Shown: in pieces, positions 1-11,203 of the stretch
Layout of the letters: each line of letters opens with the position of its first letter
Position numbering within the stretch: the stretch's first letter is position 1
Origin: Portulaca oleracea
Taxonomy: Eukaryota > Streptophyta > Magnoliopsida > Caryophyllales > Portulacaceae
Length of the DNA: 64,000 nt
Assembly (NCBI GenBank): GCA_029582165.1
Contig: JARFYH010000038.1
Span: 1-64,000 of the forward strand
Direction: 5' to 3'
Made by a program: the position numbers and the translations under genes
The notes under the pieces: model-generated
What the model saw: only the letters and a program-made list of their open reading frames with translations
Databases searched by the model: none
What the model was told of the DNA's origin: nothing

Positions 1-470
1 GAGGAGAGTCGCATACATGTATTGATGCGGTATTACCTGTATATTTGCGCTGAAATTACATGAAACTGAGCTCGGCAATAAAATAAATGAATATGAGAAG
101 CTCTTGCGGCTTCAATCATATATGTGTCTCCGTGTGGACGACAAGAGACGTACCATACACGGCTTTTATTACTCGTGAGAAATAGACCGTCTATCTGATG
201 TGTGAATGCATAAGCTACTTCAGTACATTCTTTATCATCATGTATGTGTGAGGCAACATAATGGCGGAGAGGCAGTAAAAAATCGTGAAAGCTAAAATAT
301 ATATTCAAAATATGGATAAAAATCGAATGGAATATACAATTTGTGAAAGATTTAAGGGGTGAAAGCTTAAAGTCATATGAAGCGAATGAATCACTGAGGA
401 GGTTGACCATTTAAGGATGCCCCGTGGGTGCAGGAGAGAAGGATGGAGGTTTTGGAATCCCGGGTTCGTG
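1..470. other. non-coding or unresolved left edge
   Basis: No recognisable gene. Minus-strand reading across 305-470 continues the Gly/Tyr-rich frame of the neighbouring broken gene, so part of this stretch may be its former 3' coding end. The remaining open frames show no family signature. Confidence 0.4.
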
Positions 471-858
471 TCAGACTCCATGAAGCCAAATCTTCCACCA
501 TATCCATATCCTCCATAGCCCATGCACCACCCAACCATGGTACCCATATCCATATCCTCCATAGCCCATGCCATATCCTCCGTAGCTCGGCATGCTGTAT
601 CCTCCATAACCCATGGTGCCATATCCATATCCTCCATAGCCCATGCCATATCCTCCATAGCCCATGCCATATCCTCCGTAGCTCGGCATGTTGTATCCTC
701 CGTAGCTCGGCTTATGTTGTATCCTCCACATAGCCCATGGTGCCGAATCCTCCATAACCAACTCCCATCCCTTCCATGTTGGGGTTATTGATATTTCCAT
801 CGGATACACTTACGCCAGCCGAAGCACTGAGGGCAACGATAAAAATTGAGGTCTTCAT
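471..858 (-). pseudogene. broken secreted Gly/Tyr-rich repeat protein
   Basis: Reading starts at the ATG 856-858 with a hydrophobic leader (MKTSIFIVALSASAGVSVS), typical of a signal peptide, followed by a Gly/Tyr/Met-rich stretch. A TAA after about 48 codons interrupts the frame, but the repeat pattern (GYGG, PSYGGY, GMGYGGYGYG) resumes at once in another frame and runs to about 471, then shifts again toward 305. At least two frame changes are therefore needed to read one protein. Such proteins are usually secreted cell-surface or wall-associated components; the exact role here is unknown. It resembles in style the intact glycine-rich gene at 16442-17641, but the repeat unit differs. Confidence 0.6.
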
Positions 859-3456
859 TGTAAGTTTGATAGCTTTAAAGTGGCTTGAGGCTGTAGTTGA
901 GGGAGCGAGAAAGTTGTAGAATGAGAACTCTGATGCCTTCCGCGTTGTGATTGATAAATCCTGCGATGTCGATTGTCGTCTTGTTGCATCACCTACCAAA
1001 CCCGTTGCCTAACCGAAAAGTAATCAGCAGCCGCTAACCAATGACTAGGTTGACGTGGCAAGTTGGACTACGCTTGATGTATAAATTTCAGTGGCTCTAT
1101 GCGTATAACACTGACGTGTCATGAATCCTTTACGTGTCTCTTCGCGCTGCGCCTTTGTGACAATGTACCGTTCGTTGAGTTACTAAAGATACAATCTTGA
1201 TTCCATGATGACCTGTTGAGACTCCATCGTTGACTTGTCAAATATATTGAGTAATTATAGGCGGGTTATATTGAGCTGTCGACACGCATGAAAGGATGGT
1301 TATGTCTTGTATAAAATGTCGCGTGCTGAATCTGGCAACGCTGGTAGTGGGGTTGGCATATTTCAAGGCCATGATGCTACGGTGTGTATAGCCAGTGGTA
1401 GTAGATGATGTGGGTCTGGTGTCTAGATAGCAGGGCGGTTTACGAAGGATTTTATCGGCGTCGCATCTCTATTAATGTCATTGCCTTTAAATTTTAGCAG
1501 ATTCTCGAGTTCTCCGACCTCAGCGAATGATGCCAGTATTTATATGTAACCATGAGTACTGCATGGAGCCATACGATCGCGAATGTCGATTCTGCATATA
1601 TAAACCGGGAAACGGATGGCATGTCTCACGAATAATCGCTTTCCTAACAATTGATCATACATTTGGTAGTCGGAGCGCGCTCAATGAATTGATCGCACTA
1701 CGAAACACGAATAGAAGTTTTAAACTCTTTGCAAATCGTATGAAAAGATGTTTTCATCTAATGCCCAAGTTTGTTGCGAGCCCCTGCACTTGTCATTCAC
1801 GATCGGGGATCTTGCTTCACGCGGCAATAAACGTTTCGTTTGGACAGCCGAACTGTTCTGTCGAGTGTTGTGAAAGAAGCTTGTTTGACATTCAGTCGCT
1901 GTGATTGTGCAAACATCTTGTCATTGCCAAGCGCTAGGAAATGTATTATGAGCTATCGTAAGCCGTCGACAGACTGTCCTTTGCAGTTCTGCGTAGATAT
2001 GAGCTATCTCCGTCAATAAGATTCGTAGCATAGCCAGGGATATACAGAGGCGTAACGATAGAGCACACTACTCGCGCTGACCATTGGTGATACCCATCAC
2101 AATATACTACTTTATCAAAGAAACTTTTAGCCACATCGAAGTTCTTCCTGGATCAGAATGCACTTTACTTGCTATATAGCGCCGATAGCTTATACACCAC
2201 GGCGCCTCATTCCATCTCGAACATCAAAGCAATCGACAGCCATGGCAAAGATATTACTGCGGCTGAGAATCTGGAAAGCAATCCCGAAGGGACTGCAAGC
2301 ATATACTGCATGGACACAGCCATGCTCTGCATCATACTTCGCGATTCCACATTCGATGAATCTTGACACTGTACTCCTGTATTGAGGTATTTGAACGCGG
2401 AAAAAAGCGGACGACTTAATACCTGAGCTGTATCCAATAGTTTTCTATTCCAGCAAACATCAAAGCGGACGATTGTAAGCAAGCTGGCAATAGTAGTGAA
2501 GTGCTGGAAGAATCCTAGTATAGAAGCATCAAATCGATAGGAATAGTTCAAGCTTTTCTTTCTTCTGACTTTCGTCAATTCTCTACAATCTATTCACTCA
2601 CCAACAACCTCCAGTGCTTAACTATCCAATACTCATATGTTCAGTGCATGATACAGGCTTTTCACGATTGATATACTAGCTGAAACGATGTATCTGACTG
2701 ATCAATCGCTCACAAATACAAGCTCCTTACAAGTGACGTACATCATTTGTAATTGAGCATGACTAGCTCCACTAGTAATATGATTGTCGGCGAACAATTG
2801 CTGTGCAACGAACTCGAATAAACGGCACTTACAGCCACATCAAACGGTCGTAAAAATATCGATACCAGGCAGTCATTTCTCCAATGCGGTATCCAAATGG
2901 CAGTCACCAAACGTGTCCGATTCTGTAGAAAGGATTTCGAAGATGCTTATCTCGATCTATATCAGCGCCGATCCAGAGGAATGTTAACGTCCAAGCCGAA
3001 AATGTGTCCAAGCAATAAGAGGAAATGGAAATGGATTGAAAATATATGAACAATACAGCGCATATATTTCAAATGCGTAAATCTGATGCCTATGACTGTA
3101 TGAACATCCGTTGAGAAGCTGGAACTCTTGTTGTTTGCATGTCTTATTAACATCCAGTCTTCATTATCATTTGATCTAGAATCACGTATATGCTTCTGCT
3201 AGATCAATGATATGGAGCCATTCAGGAGAAGATATCTGATGCGTTTCTGCCTTGCAGGTACAATGAGAACATATAGTATGAACTAGCGACACTACACAGT
3301 CGACCTCCGCGTTCCATCAACCCCTCGACATGCGCGTCATACATATCCAGCATTATGAGACCTCGCACAGGATAGTCGCCCATAATGTCACTCATGATGC
3401 TTAGAAGTTTTGCTTTGATTTATCCCTGAGAGATCAATAAATCTCAAATCGTTTCA
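859..3456. other. gene-poor stretch
   Basis: Only short open frames are present. The longest, 1527-1904 (+), encodes a Cys-rich 125-residue frame with no signal peptide and no family signature, and looks like chance. I saw no RNA gene, transposase or reverse transcriptase here. Confidence 0.4.
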
Positions 3457-4008
3457 CTATGTATATCCTTGGAAGTCATACGCGAGTGCACGTACCGCGC
3501 GCGTTCTCTGAGAAGCTTTGACCATAGCAAATAGAACCTGTGTGCATTTCGTTTTGGACGGCTTATCCAGCATCTGCGGTTTTTCCGAATGCCACTTCTT
3601 GGTTCGGGGGAGGATTCTAGACCGCACCATACTTGACAATGAAATTGTAGGTACTAATACCACTTACATTTGACGGGTCCGCCAAATTTAGCGATGGGCA
3701 ATAGTGGCGCCGATAGATGCTGAATAGCATACTTTCTCAGCTTACGAGGAACAGGCGGGTACGAACTAATACACTTATTGCCCTGCAGCAGCAGTGGCCT
3801 CTGAAGGCTTCCAACGGCATTTTATACTGTTCATTGTAGAGCAAGGTAATCTCGTTTCGATCCACTTTGTGTGAACGTCGTTCAGAAAGCTTATGCTGGG
3901 CTATTAAAACGAGCCCAATTCAATACTCCAGCCTAGCGCATGTCAATGAGTTTAATAGATATATCTATGAATAGCTGTACTTGCATACGGGATCCGATGA
4001 TTTTTGCC
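3457..4008 (-). other. possible decayed coding fragment
   Basis: A 68-codon minus frame ends at 3457. A second minus frame over the same bases reads TYNFIVKYGAV, then NPPPNQEVAFGKTADAG, separated by stop codons, which looks more protein-like than the open frame. This could be an eroded gene. No family was recognised. Confidence 0.2.
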
Positions 4009-4534
4009 TTACACATACAGACGACGCCCGCTTGGTTCCACTTCGTCGAAAGCAGCCATAATGACGTTAGCGTTGAAGGGAAACGGATCATTCACGGCAA
4101 TAAAATATCTCGATAAGAAATTAGGCGACAGAACCAATGTTGCTTCATCTTGGAGGCTCCTGCAAATATATGGGTAGATGTGTGTACATGCTGCATTACT
4201 GAGCAAAAGCAGAACACTGCCTGACGCTTAAATGATCAAACCGTCTCAAAAACCTTGATATCATCTTTAAACCCAAACGCGCGCATTTTTCATAGATGCC
4301 GAACTTTCATCAAGTCCTATCTTACCATTCCATATCCATGCTTTGAAGATGGTCACGCAAACCCTTGCACTTGTACGGGACCTTGCGATTTCCATCCAAT
4401 GATTCTTTATTCATCGAACATCTTCGAATGCTTTGATACAAGTGTGAATAAATGCCGTAATTACAGAAGGACCGTCTCATGTTTACAGCCACTTCTTCGG
4501 GTTTGAGGTGATATTTGAGATACGACGGATTCAA
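4009..4534 (-). CDS. unidentified two-exon gene candidate
   Basis: Two minus-strand frames look like exons. The first (4534 to about 4322) begins MNPSYLKYHLKPEEVAVNM and ends in DHLQSMDMEW, followed directly by a GTAAGA donor. The second (about 4170 to 4009) starts after an acceptor-like run ending TTTGCAG and reads DEATLVLSPNFLSRYF and PFPFNANVIMAAFDEVEPS before a stop. Composition is protein-like, but no family was recognised and the exon joint is inferred. It could also be part of a longer gene whose other exons were not seen. Confidence 0.3.
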
Positions 4535-5110
4535 TGCAGCTCTTTTGGTAGAAAATATGGACCGTGTTGCATTTCAAGATGCGACGGGATCATCGCGCGC
4601 ATGTTCTGTCGACTGTGAAGTGTTATGGTTTGGGGTGACAGCTCTTAGTAATTAGTGATTTGGAATTGTGGATCTGCTTGGCTACTATTTAAAAAATATA
4701 TCTTCTCATAATGTCATCCACCCACCAGCAAAAGTGCGCAATAACTACGATTTATTTTCTCGAAACATTCAAAGAGAAGGCCGGTTCATGATATTGCAAT
4801 GTTGGGCGCCATCTTAGCTCGCAGACTTGCACCTGTATAATTAAAAAAAGCGAATGTTATTCCATTTTAATTGTACTCTGTACCCGAGCATTTCATGAAT
4901 CCATAATTAAAAGCACGAGCATCTGGGCACATTATAAGATTATCCTAAAGACTCACGTCTGGATAGCAAGCGCCTAGCTTGAGATGGCGCAATATGGATA
5001 CATGTGTTAGCGCATTGACAGTTTCCTTGACCATTGTCTACTCGCCGATGTCGTCCTTCGCGCATTCTTGAACTCAAGCTTCACGGACGAAGGCTTATAC
5101 TGCCCACATA
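4535..5110. other. no gene seen
   Basis: AT-rich stretch without a convincing open frame, repeat or RNA gene on either strand. Confidence 0.4.
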
Positions 5111-5353
5111 TTGACTAGCATTCAACAAACAACAGATAAAGTTACGGACAGAAGAAGCGCAATGTACTTACACATATCAACAACTGACTACATCTACGCC
5201 AACGCTGCCATTATTGAAGTTGGCAATGCTCCATTCTTCTTATCGTACACTGTGCAATTGAATGACAATAAATTGTCCGTTCACATGGCAAGAAAAGGAT
5301 TATTGTTCGATATCACTGAGGAGTTTAAAGCATCCGCAACCGATGAGGCTTGA
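5111..5353 (+). CDS. hypothetical small protein
   Basis: An 80-codon frame. Its second half (GNAPFFLSYTVQLNDNKLSV, then an acidic C-terminus) has a protein-like composition. There is no signal peptide, domain signature or recognised relative. It may be a terminal exon or chance; it lies alone, with no gene on the same strand near it. Confidence 0.25.
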   Translation: MTSIQQTTDKVTDRRSAMYLHISTTDYIYANAAIIEVGNAPFFLSYTVQLNDNKLSVHMARKGLLFDITEEFKASATDEA

Positions 5354-5812
5354 TATTTCACATCATCGTTTCGAGCTCAGCTCAAGCCGACAAAATAGGT
5401 ACTGAACGTTTCCTGTGCACGCGATACAAGCATGATCGAAAGACAGTCGTGCACTAAATTAATCCTTAGCCGCTACCACGTTATCAAGGTAGGCTCCAAC
5501 TCCTGCCCCACATTGCTTAAGTTTTGATTGAATACATCTGGAGCGAATACAACAGGCACGTCAACGGCATGTAGAAACAGTATTCTATATATGTTTGCCT
5601 ATTCGGGATACATCCCCAGGACCTGCTTCAATCGCTCAAGATGTCACACGTTGTATCACTAAGCACCGGCGGGTTCGCAATTGCAGGTATTATACTTTAG
5701 GGCAGAAACTTTTCGACTGGTGTGCATGAAGAAATTCGTAGCATGAAACACTTACTGGTTATGACAAAACAAAATATATTTGAACTTATTTTAACAATGT
5801 TTCCTCCTAACT
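5354..5812. other. intergenic, downstream of the PP4R3-like tail
   Basis: No protein-like frame was seen. The stretch follows the last stop of the basic repeat region (5813) on the minus strand. Confidence 0.4.
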
Positions 5813-6344
5813 TTAGATTCTGCATCGCTTCTGGGTAATAAATTCAACTGAGTCCTCTTCACGAGAACGCTTTCTTGAAGCCCTGTCTGATGACGCCTTC
5901 TGAGACTTCGGTGGCGTGATCCTTTGCGGCTGATGTTGCTCACGTATTCCGATGTTTTGCTTCGGTAAAATATCCTCTGTTGAATTTTCTTGCCGGGGCC
6001 GCTTGAATGCATTACTTTCCGATGTCTCCTCATCCCGGAATCGCTTTAATGTTATTGACTCTGACGGTGGCTCATCACAAGCTTCAAGAGGTTGTCTTGG
6101 TTCAATCTTCTCCGGTGAGCTTTGTCCGCGATCCAGCTTCAATGCAATCATCTCTGGCGAAGTCTCGCTCGTTTGTAGCGTTGATATACGTCCTGAATCG
6201 TCCTTCTTACGAGATTTTCGAGGCTTCTTCGCCGCAATCCTTGCTTGTGAATCATCTTCCCGGGGACGCTTTGATATTTTGTTTTGAGAATTTTCTTCCA
6301 GGGACGCTTTAATATTTTCTTTTCTTGAGAATTTCCTTCCCGGG
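5813..6344 (-). CDS. Lys/Arg-rich KRPRE-repeat region, probable 3' end of the PP4R3-like gene
   Basis: One minus-strand frame runs open from an acceptor-like TTGCAG near 6345 to a stop at 5813. It contains degenerate repeats of a basic/acidic motif: KRPREDDS, LKRFRDEETSES, FKRPRQENSTED, RKRSREEDS. Such runs look like nuclear-localisation and low-complexity tails. PP4R3/SMEK proteins have a charged low-complexity tail after the armadillo-like region, and this frame lies immediately downstream of that gene on the same strand. The connection crosses a TAA at 6564-6566 and a putative intron, so it is inferred. Alternatively it is an independent small gene or a decaying 3' region. Confidence 0.4.
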
Positions 6345-6484
6345 GCGGCTGCAATATGATACTCTCTGGTGAGTATTTTTTTATGAGATTTGCTGCAAAC
6401 GACTGTCTGTATCCTGTATGCTTGTGCTATTCAATGTCGCGTTGAAAGATCCTGCGCATGAGCAGCTCTGATCAGGGCATGCTA

Positions 6485-6620
6485 TCTGATCACCATTGTC
6501 TTGGCTGCGTTTCTCGTCAACATTGTCTTGGTTACTTTTCTCGTCACGATTGTCTCGGCTGATTTACTCGTCGCCATTATCTTGGTTGCTTTTCTCGTCT
6601 CCATTTGCTGCGATTTCGGT
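6485..6620 (-). repeat. short coding repeats of an NQDNGDEKS type
   Basis: Reading the minus strand, about four degenerate 33-bp units encode variants of DEKSNQDNGDE. The stop codon closing the PP4R3-like frame at 6564-6566 falls inside this repeat, and the repeat continues in the same frame for several units beyond it. Confidence 0.6.
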
Positions 6621-9124
6621 CGGAATTTGTATCTGATACTGAGATTGAATGCTTGACACGTGTGCAGGAGGGTTTTTATTATCACTGCTTTGCTTCTTCG
6701 GCGTTATGCCGGTCGAAACTGTACTTGTCGGCGCTGGGACCGCGGATAGAGAGGACCCCAAATCTTTAACGCTATAATCTTCGTCGCTAATTGAAGCCGT
6801 CAAAGCGTTGACTGAGCTCCCCATAGATAAATTCGATGCTGTGTTTTCGTCACTCTTCTCATCACTTCTTCCAGTGTGCATCGGCATCAAACTGTCGTCT
6901 TCGCTGACAAGCGGCATTGCTTCCTCAGTGCTTTCATCTTGTTCCTGCTCACCTTCTTGATCCTCCGCCGCTATCGGAATATTGGTGTCGCTAGAAGACG
7001 GTTGTTTCTGATCGCATAGGAATGAGTATGTGAGTAGGGCACACAACTATCACTTACATTTTCGGGAATTGAGTTGCGCGGCTCTTGAATGGCGTTATCT
7101 GTGTTTGCATCAGCACCGTCGTCGTTTGTATTCAGATCTCCTTCGTTGTTTGATTGCTCAGCAAGAATCGGCTTATCGCCGGCTGAACTCTCTGACGAAT
7201 CCACGTAACTGCGCTCGTATCGCAATCGGATCTCGTCGAATACAAATGGGAACACGTCCTTATACGTGTCATAAAAATTATTGTACACGTAGCGTAGCAG
7301 CAAGGGGGACTATATAAACATTATCAGATCAGTCGTGTAATAGTTGCAAGTGAATCAAGCCCTTACCTCGGAGCATGTTTTCAAAAGGTCCAGAACTGCG
7401 GAGCAGACTCCGTCTGGAATGTTTGTTTCGGTTTTCATCAGTGCACAGGCGGATTTCAAAAGGTCGGAATCCAAGATATATTCTGCATAAACGCCCAAAC
7501 GTTTGGCACAACAAGCCTTCAAGAGCTTGACACATTCTACATATACAGTCATTGATATATCAATACAATGAAGAGGTACACAAAGTGACGTACGTATGAC
7601 GCACAGCGTGTTGCTCGTCTGAAGCATATTCATCATGCAAAAAGAGAGATCATACTCCGTTGATTTCTTGATAAGCAAATCTCCATGTGAGCTGACACAG
7701 GTGCTCAATAGCTTGAGAATCTTCTCGGCCAAGTCGAACGTGATTTTGTCTCCATCTATTCCCATTTGTCGTAATGGCCTCAAAAGCCATCGCATGTAGG
7801 CTGAGTGAAGCACTTTGACAAATGCATCCCGCTATACATAAGAAGCGTTTCAGTCTTCGATACATTTTCAAATCCAGTTTGCGTCTTACCGATCCACGAT
7901 ACACTTTCAATATGCTATCCAAAATCGTGAACATCTGTGGCCGGCATCTTTCCACACGCAGAAACGTGACTGTGAGGGCGGTTAGTAATGAGCTTCCAGT
8001 ACTCCATGAAAGCTCTGCCTCGTTCGCATTTGGAGGCGTCGACTTTAAGTGGTCCAAGACCAAGTACTTTCGAAAGCTAACAGGTCCCTCCGTCTGAACC
8101 AGTAGCTCCAATATCGTGGCAGCAAGATCCACTTCCTTATTGTTTTCTTGAAGGCCCAGTATCGACGTGAAGTGACCATACAGGTCGCAATCCTCGCATA
8201 GGCGAGTAATGATTTCTGGCCCGTACGGGCAGGACGGAAACCCACGCCTGAGCAGATTAGGGTAGACACGATCCCAAGTACTCCATACGATACGCAATAG
8301 CTGGTATATCAGCTTCATTGCTTCAAACCTTTCTTCCTCTAACAGTTGCGATCTATGCATATAAGATATTTTAGAGTTTCAGCACAACATGCAAGCATCA
8401 CATTTTCTTACAGGGAATCCCAGTAGGTTCCGTCATCCTTCAAAAAGTCCAATATGCTGATGTTGTTGTCGTGCTGAACACGCTCAACAAACTCCTGCAC
8501 TTGTACTGACAATGTTCTCAATAAGCGCGTTTCTTTGAATAGTTCGATCCGGTTGTTGAAGTTGATGATAGCGACAACTCCTTCGTCTACGATGTCGATG
8601 AGGTCATCAGCTCGTTCCCCGGATTCCAGTCTGCCCCGAAACTTGATTCGCATAGTCTCTTCCGGATTGTGGCCGAGAAGATGAACCAACACGAAAAAGT
8701 TGCTTTTATTGAGCAGGATATCCAGAATCTTGACGTCACAAAGCTCCACTGCAAGGTTGTATTAGTACAATAGTAAACACAATAAAAATGATATCTTACG
8801 GATCGCAACGATGACTTCGTAGAGCGCGTGAATTTGGTACTGGTACTGCACCGAGTCTGCAACGCATATGCACGCCATGTTCATTATTTCATTAATATAC
8901 CACCCATCCTATCGAATGCATGTCAGCTAAGGTGAATGATGCTATGCGTACAGCAAACGTACCTCTTGCGTCAATTCCTCTAATAAGAGCGTGCGTCGTG
9001 CATCGTCCCTGGAGCAAGCTAGCACATGATTGTGTATCATGTACACGTTCTCAATGCTGAAGGTTGGTAGGCTCATAGTTTTCACTTGTATTGCTTGCAG
9101 ATTTAGAAGATTTCGAAAGGACAC
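6564..9124 (-). CDS. PP4R3/SMEK (Psy2)-like phosphatase 4 regulatory subunit 3
   Basis: Predicted exons, read right to left: 9124-8963, 8909-8800, 8748-8412, 8352-7890, 7831-7594, 7536-7367, 7309-7058, 7007-6564. Introns are about 40-60 bp and begin with GTACGT, GTAAGA or GTAAGT. The helical core follows SMEK order: LPTFSIENVYMIHNHVLACS, then QIHALYEVIVAI, then KILDILLNKSNF, and late LLLRYVYNNFYDTYKDVF. SMEK proteins target the PP4 catalytic subunit to substrates such as phosphorylated H2AX. Oddities: the N-terminal EVH1/PH-like domain is not visible upstream; exon 2 carries one extra A near 8880 (AAA where AA keeps frame); the stop at 6564 falls inside a coding repeat. Total about 724 residues if the extra A is an error. 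The family is divergent; the call rests on motif order. Confidence 0.6.
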
Positions 9125-11203
9125 TATTATTTTTATGCTCTAATTTGGCGCTGTGTGATTGGACATAAGCACAAAATAATGGATCATAAAAGTCGCAGCG
9201 TGTGATTGGATATAATATGAAGTGATAGCGGATCATGATGCGCGACGTGCATGCAGAAGCCATGGTGTGGTTAAAGTGGGCCATTTCCAGCCTGTACGGG
9301 CTGTATGCATGCGCTATAAGCGAAACGAGCGATAGAAATCTACATGTATGCTGTGTTATATTACTTATATGTTACAGGAAAAATAAGCGCTTCGTAGGTT
9401 ACATCTTTTATAAAATTGAGAGCAAGCTGTAAGCTGCGAACATTGATTGCTGGATGATGAAAGGATTTGCAGATCAACTCCTGTAATCGAAAACTTCAGC
9501 GCTTATATCACAGTCTTCTCGTCGTAAAGCCGCTATTCTGCGTGGGTAGTTTCTATAGCCAAGACCAATACTGATGACTGATTCTCAGAGATCGTCCAGC
9601 CGTCAAGTGTGATCAGGTGCAGTAATAAATCCTTGTACCACGTTTTTGCACGTTTTATCCCGATGGATGATAACGTTACCTCATACTATCGTCTAGAATC
9701 AGTGGAAACGCGACGTTCCAAAGGTCCTTCTGGGCGTCGTCTCCTTGTCCATGATTCACTCGTACATAACATTGCACCGCCCGCGAAAGCCGAAATAGAT
9801 AATCTCTTGATATTAAAAATGATGAGTGCAATGCTGCTTTGCATGCAAATATCACCGATGTATTCTCAATCCTTCACAGCGATAATTTCTTCAGCAATGT
9901 CATCTCGCGTCGGCGGTGAACGATAAATGGTGTTTACCTGATTCAAAGATTGAACAAACATGACTGCAGCGTATGCGCTAGCAGCAAAGGAACACAGATA
10001 CCAGCAATAGCAGAGACATTTTGGTTTTAAAGCTTTTTATTGCAGTTTCGTGCTAGTGACGTTGGGTTACTCCTCATAGGTCGCATGTACAAGGACATTC
10101 TAACAAATGTGTAATAGCCGCATGCCTGAATCATCGGATGTGTGCGCTTTGCTATCAGCATCACAGAATCTAAATGCGTGAAGCAATAATATCTATACTA
10201 CCCACGTTCCCGTTGTGAAGTAATTTTGCGGGAATACAGCGAGCTCTGTCATACATATCAGCTTTCCCTTCAAGAGGTATTGCCATGCATTCATATTCTA
10301 GTCGGAAGTAATACAAGTCAGACGATAGCTTTTATGAATATCGGCGTAAGTGTTATAGATGTATTTCGGCTGTTGTATTTGAGACTGTACGCGGTCCCAC
10401 AATTTTTTCAAACGCCGCTGCTGAAACGTTTTATCGCTTTTCAACCTCCTTCTTTATGGTTCTGGAAACATATTCACCAGTGATGGCGCATGCCCACCAA
10501 TTACGGAAACCAAACTAAATGGATCGGTCTGCGTGGTGATCTCCACTTCCCCTGCGTCGGGTAAGCTCTCCATGCATATCTCTAGATGTTCCACGCCTCA
10601 TCGGCTCGTCATCTCCGTTCATTCGGTATAAAGGACGCCGAAACGTTCAAACGTGCGTCTATGTGTGAGTGCTTACTTGATGTGGATACGGCTTGCACGA
10701 AATGATGTTTGCTTATCTAAGCGTCTTATAATAATGCTCGTCAATATACGTGAGATAAAAATTGTGAGAATATACAGAAGCAAATGCTTACTTGATATAA
10801 AAGATGCCTAGGATCATGCAGCTACTTCATTTTCGGATTTGTCCTCACGTTCTGCTGATAAAGTAAAAGCATATTGAAGATCCTGGCTTCAATCAGAACT
10901 TTAATAAATTTTTTGCTTGATTTTATCCAGATGCCTATATGCAAAGCTAATTATAACGTTTCTCTAGTCGAAAAGGTTTTTCGCACCTAGTCATGCCGCG
11001 AACTATTACATCTTGAGATGATCAAATATTAGCCCTGGCAAGCGCAGCTCGAAATTCATGTTAAGTAGAAGATATCGAGAAAATCAAGATGAAAATCTTA
11101 GCTCGGTCCAAATTCCGAAGCATGGAAGCCGTGCTAGACACTCGAGCTGATACTCAGACCAATTTACTTAGCGCTGAAAAAATGGACGTGATGAAATTGA
11201 CCC
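9125..11203. other. no convincing gene
   Basis: The expected N-terminal domain of the PP4R3-like protein was looked for on the minus strand and not found. The plus frame 9609-9926 and the frame 10226-10483 show no family signature. A loose tandem similarity (TGATCCGCTATCAC / TGATCCATTATTTTG with CCAATCACAC) lies at 9150-9240 and could be promoter-related. Confidence 0.35.

Noticed and set aside
428..791. Plus-strand His/Ser-rich frames over the left Gly/Tyr-rich locus
   Set aside because: Antisense of the GYGG repeats; no start or composition typical of a real protein.
1527..1904. Cys-rich 125-residue frame as a secreted effector
   Set aside because: No signal peptide, irregular Cys spacing and no conserved context.
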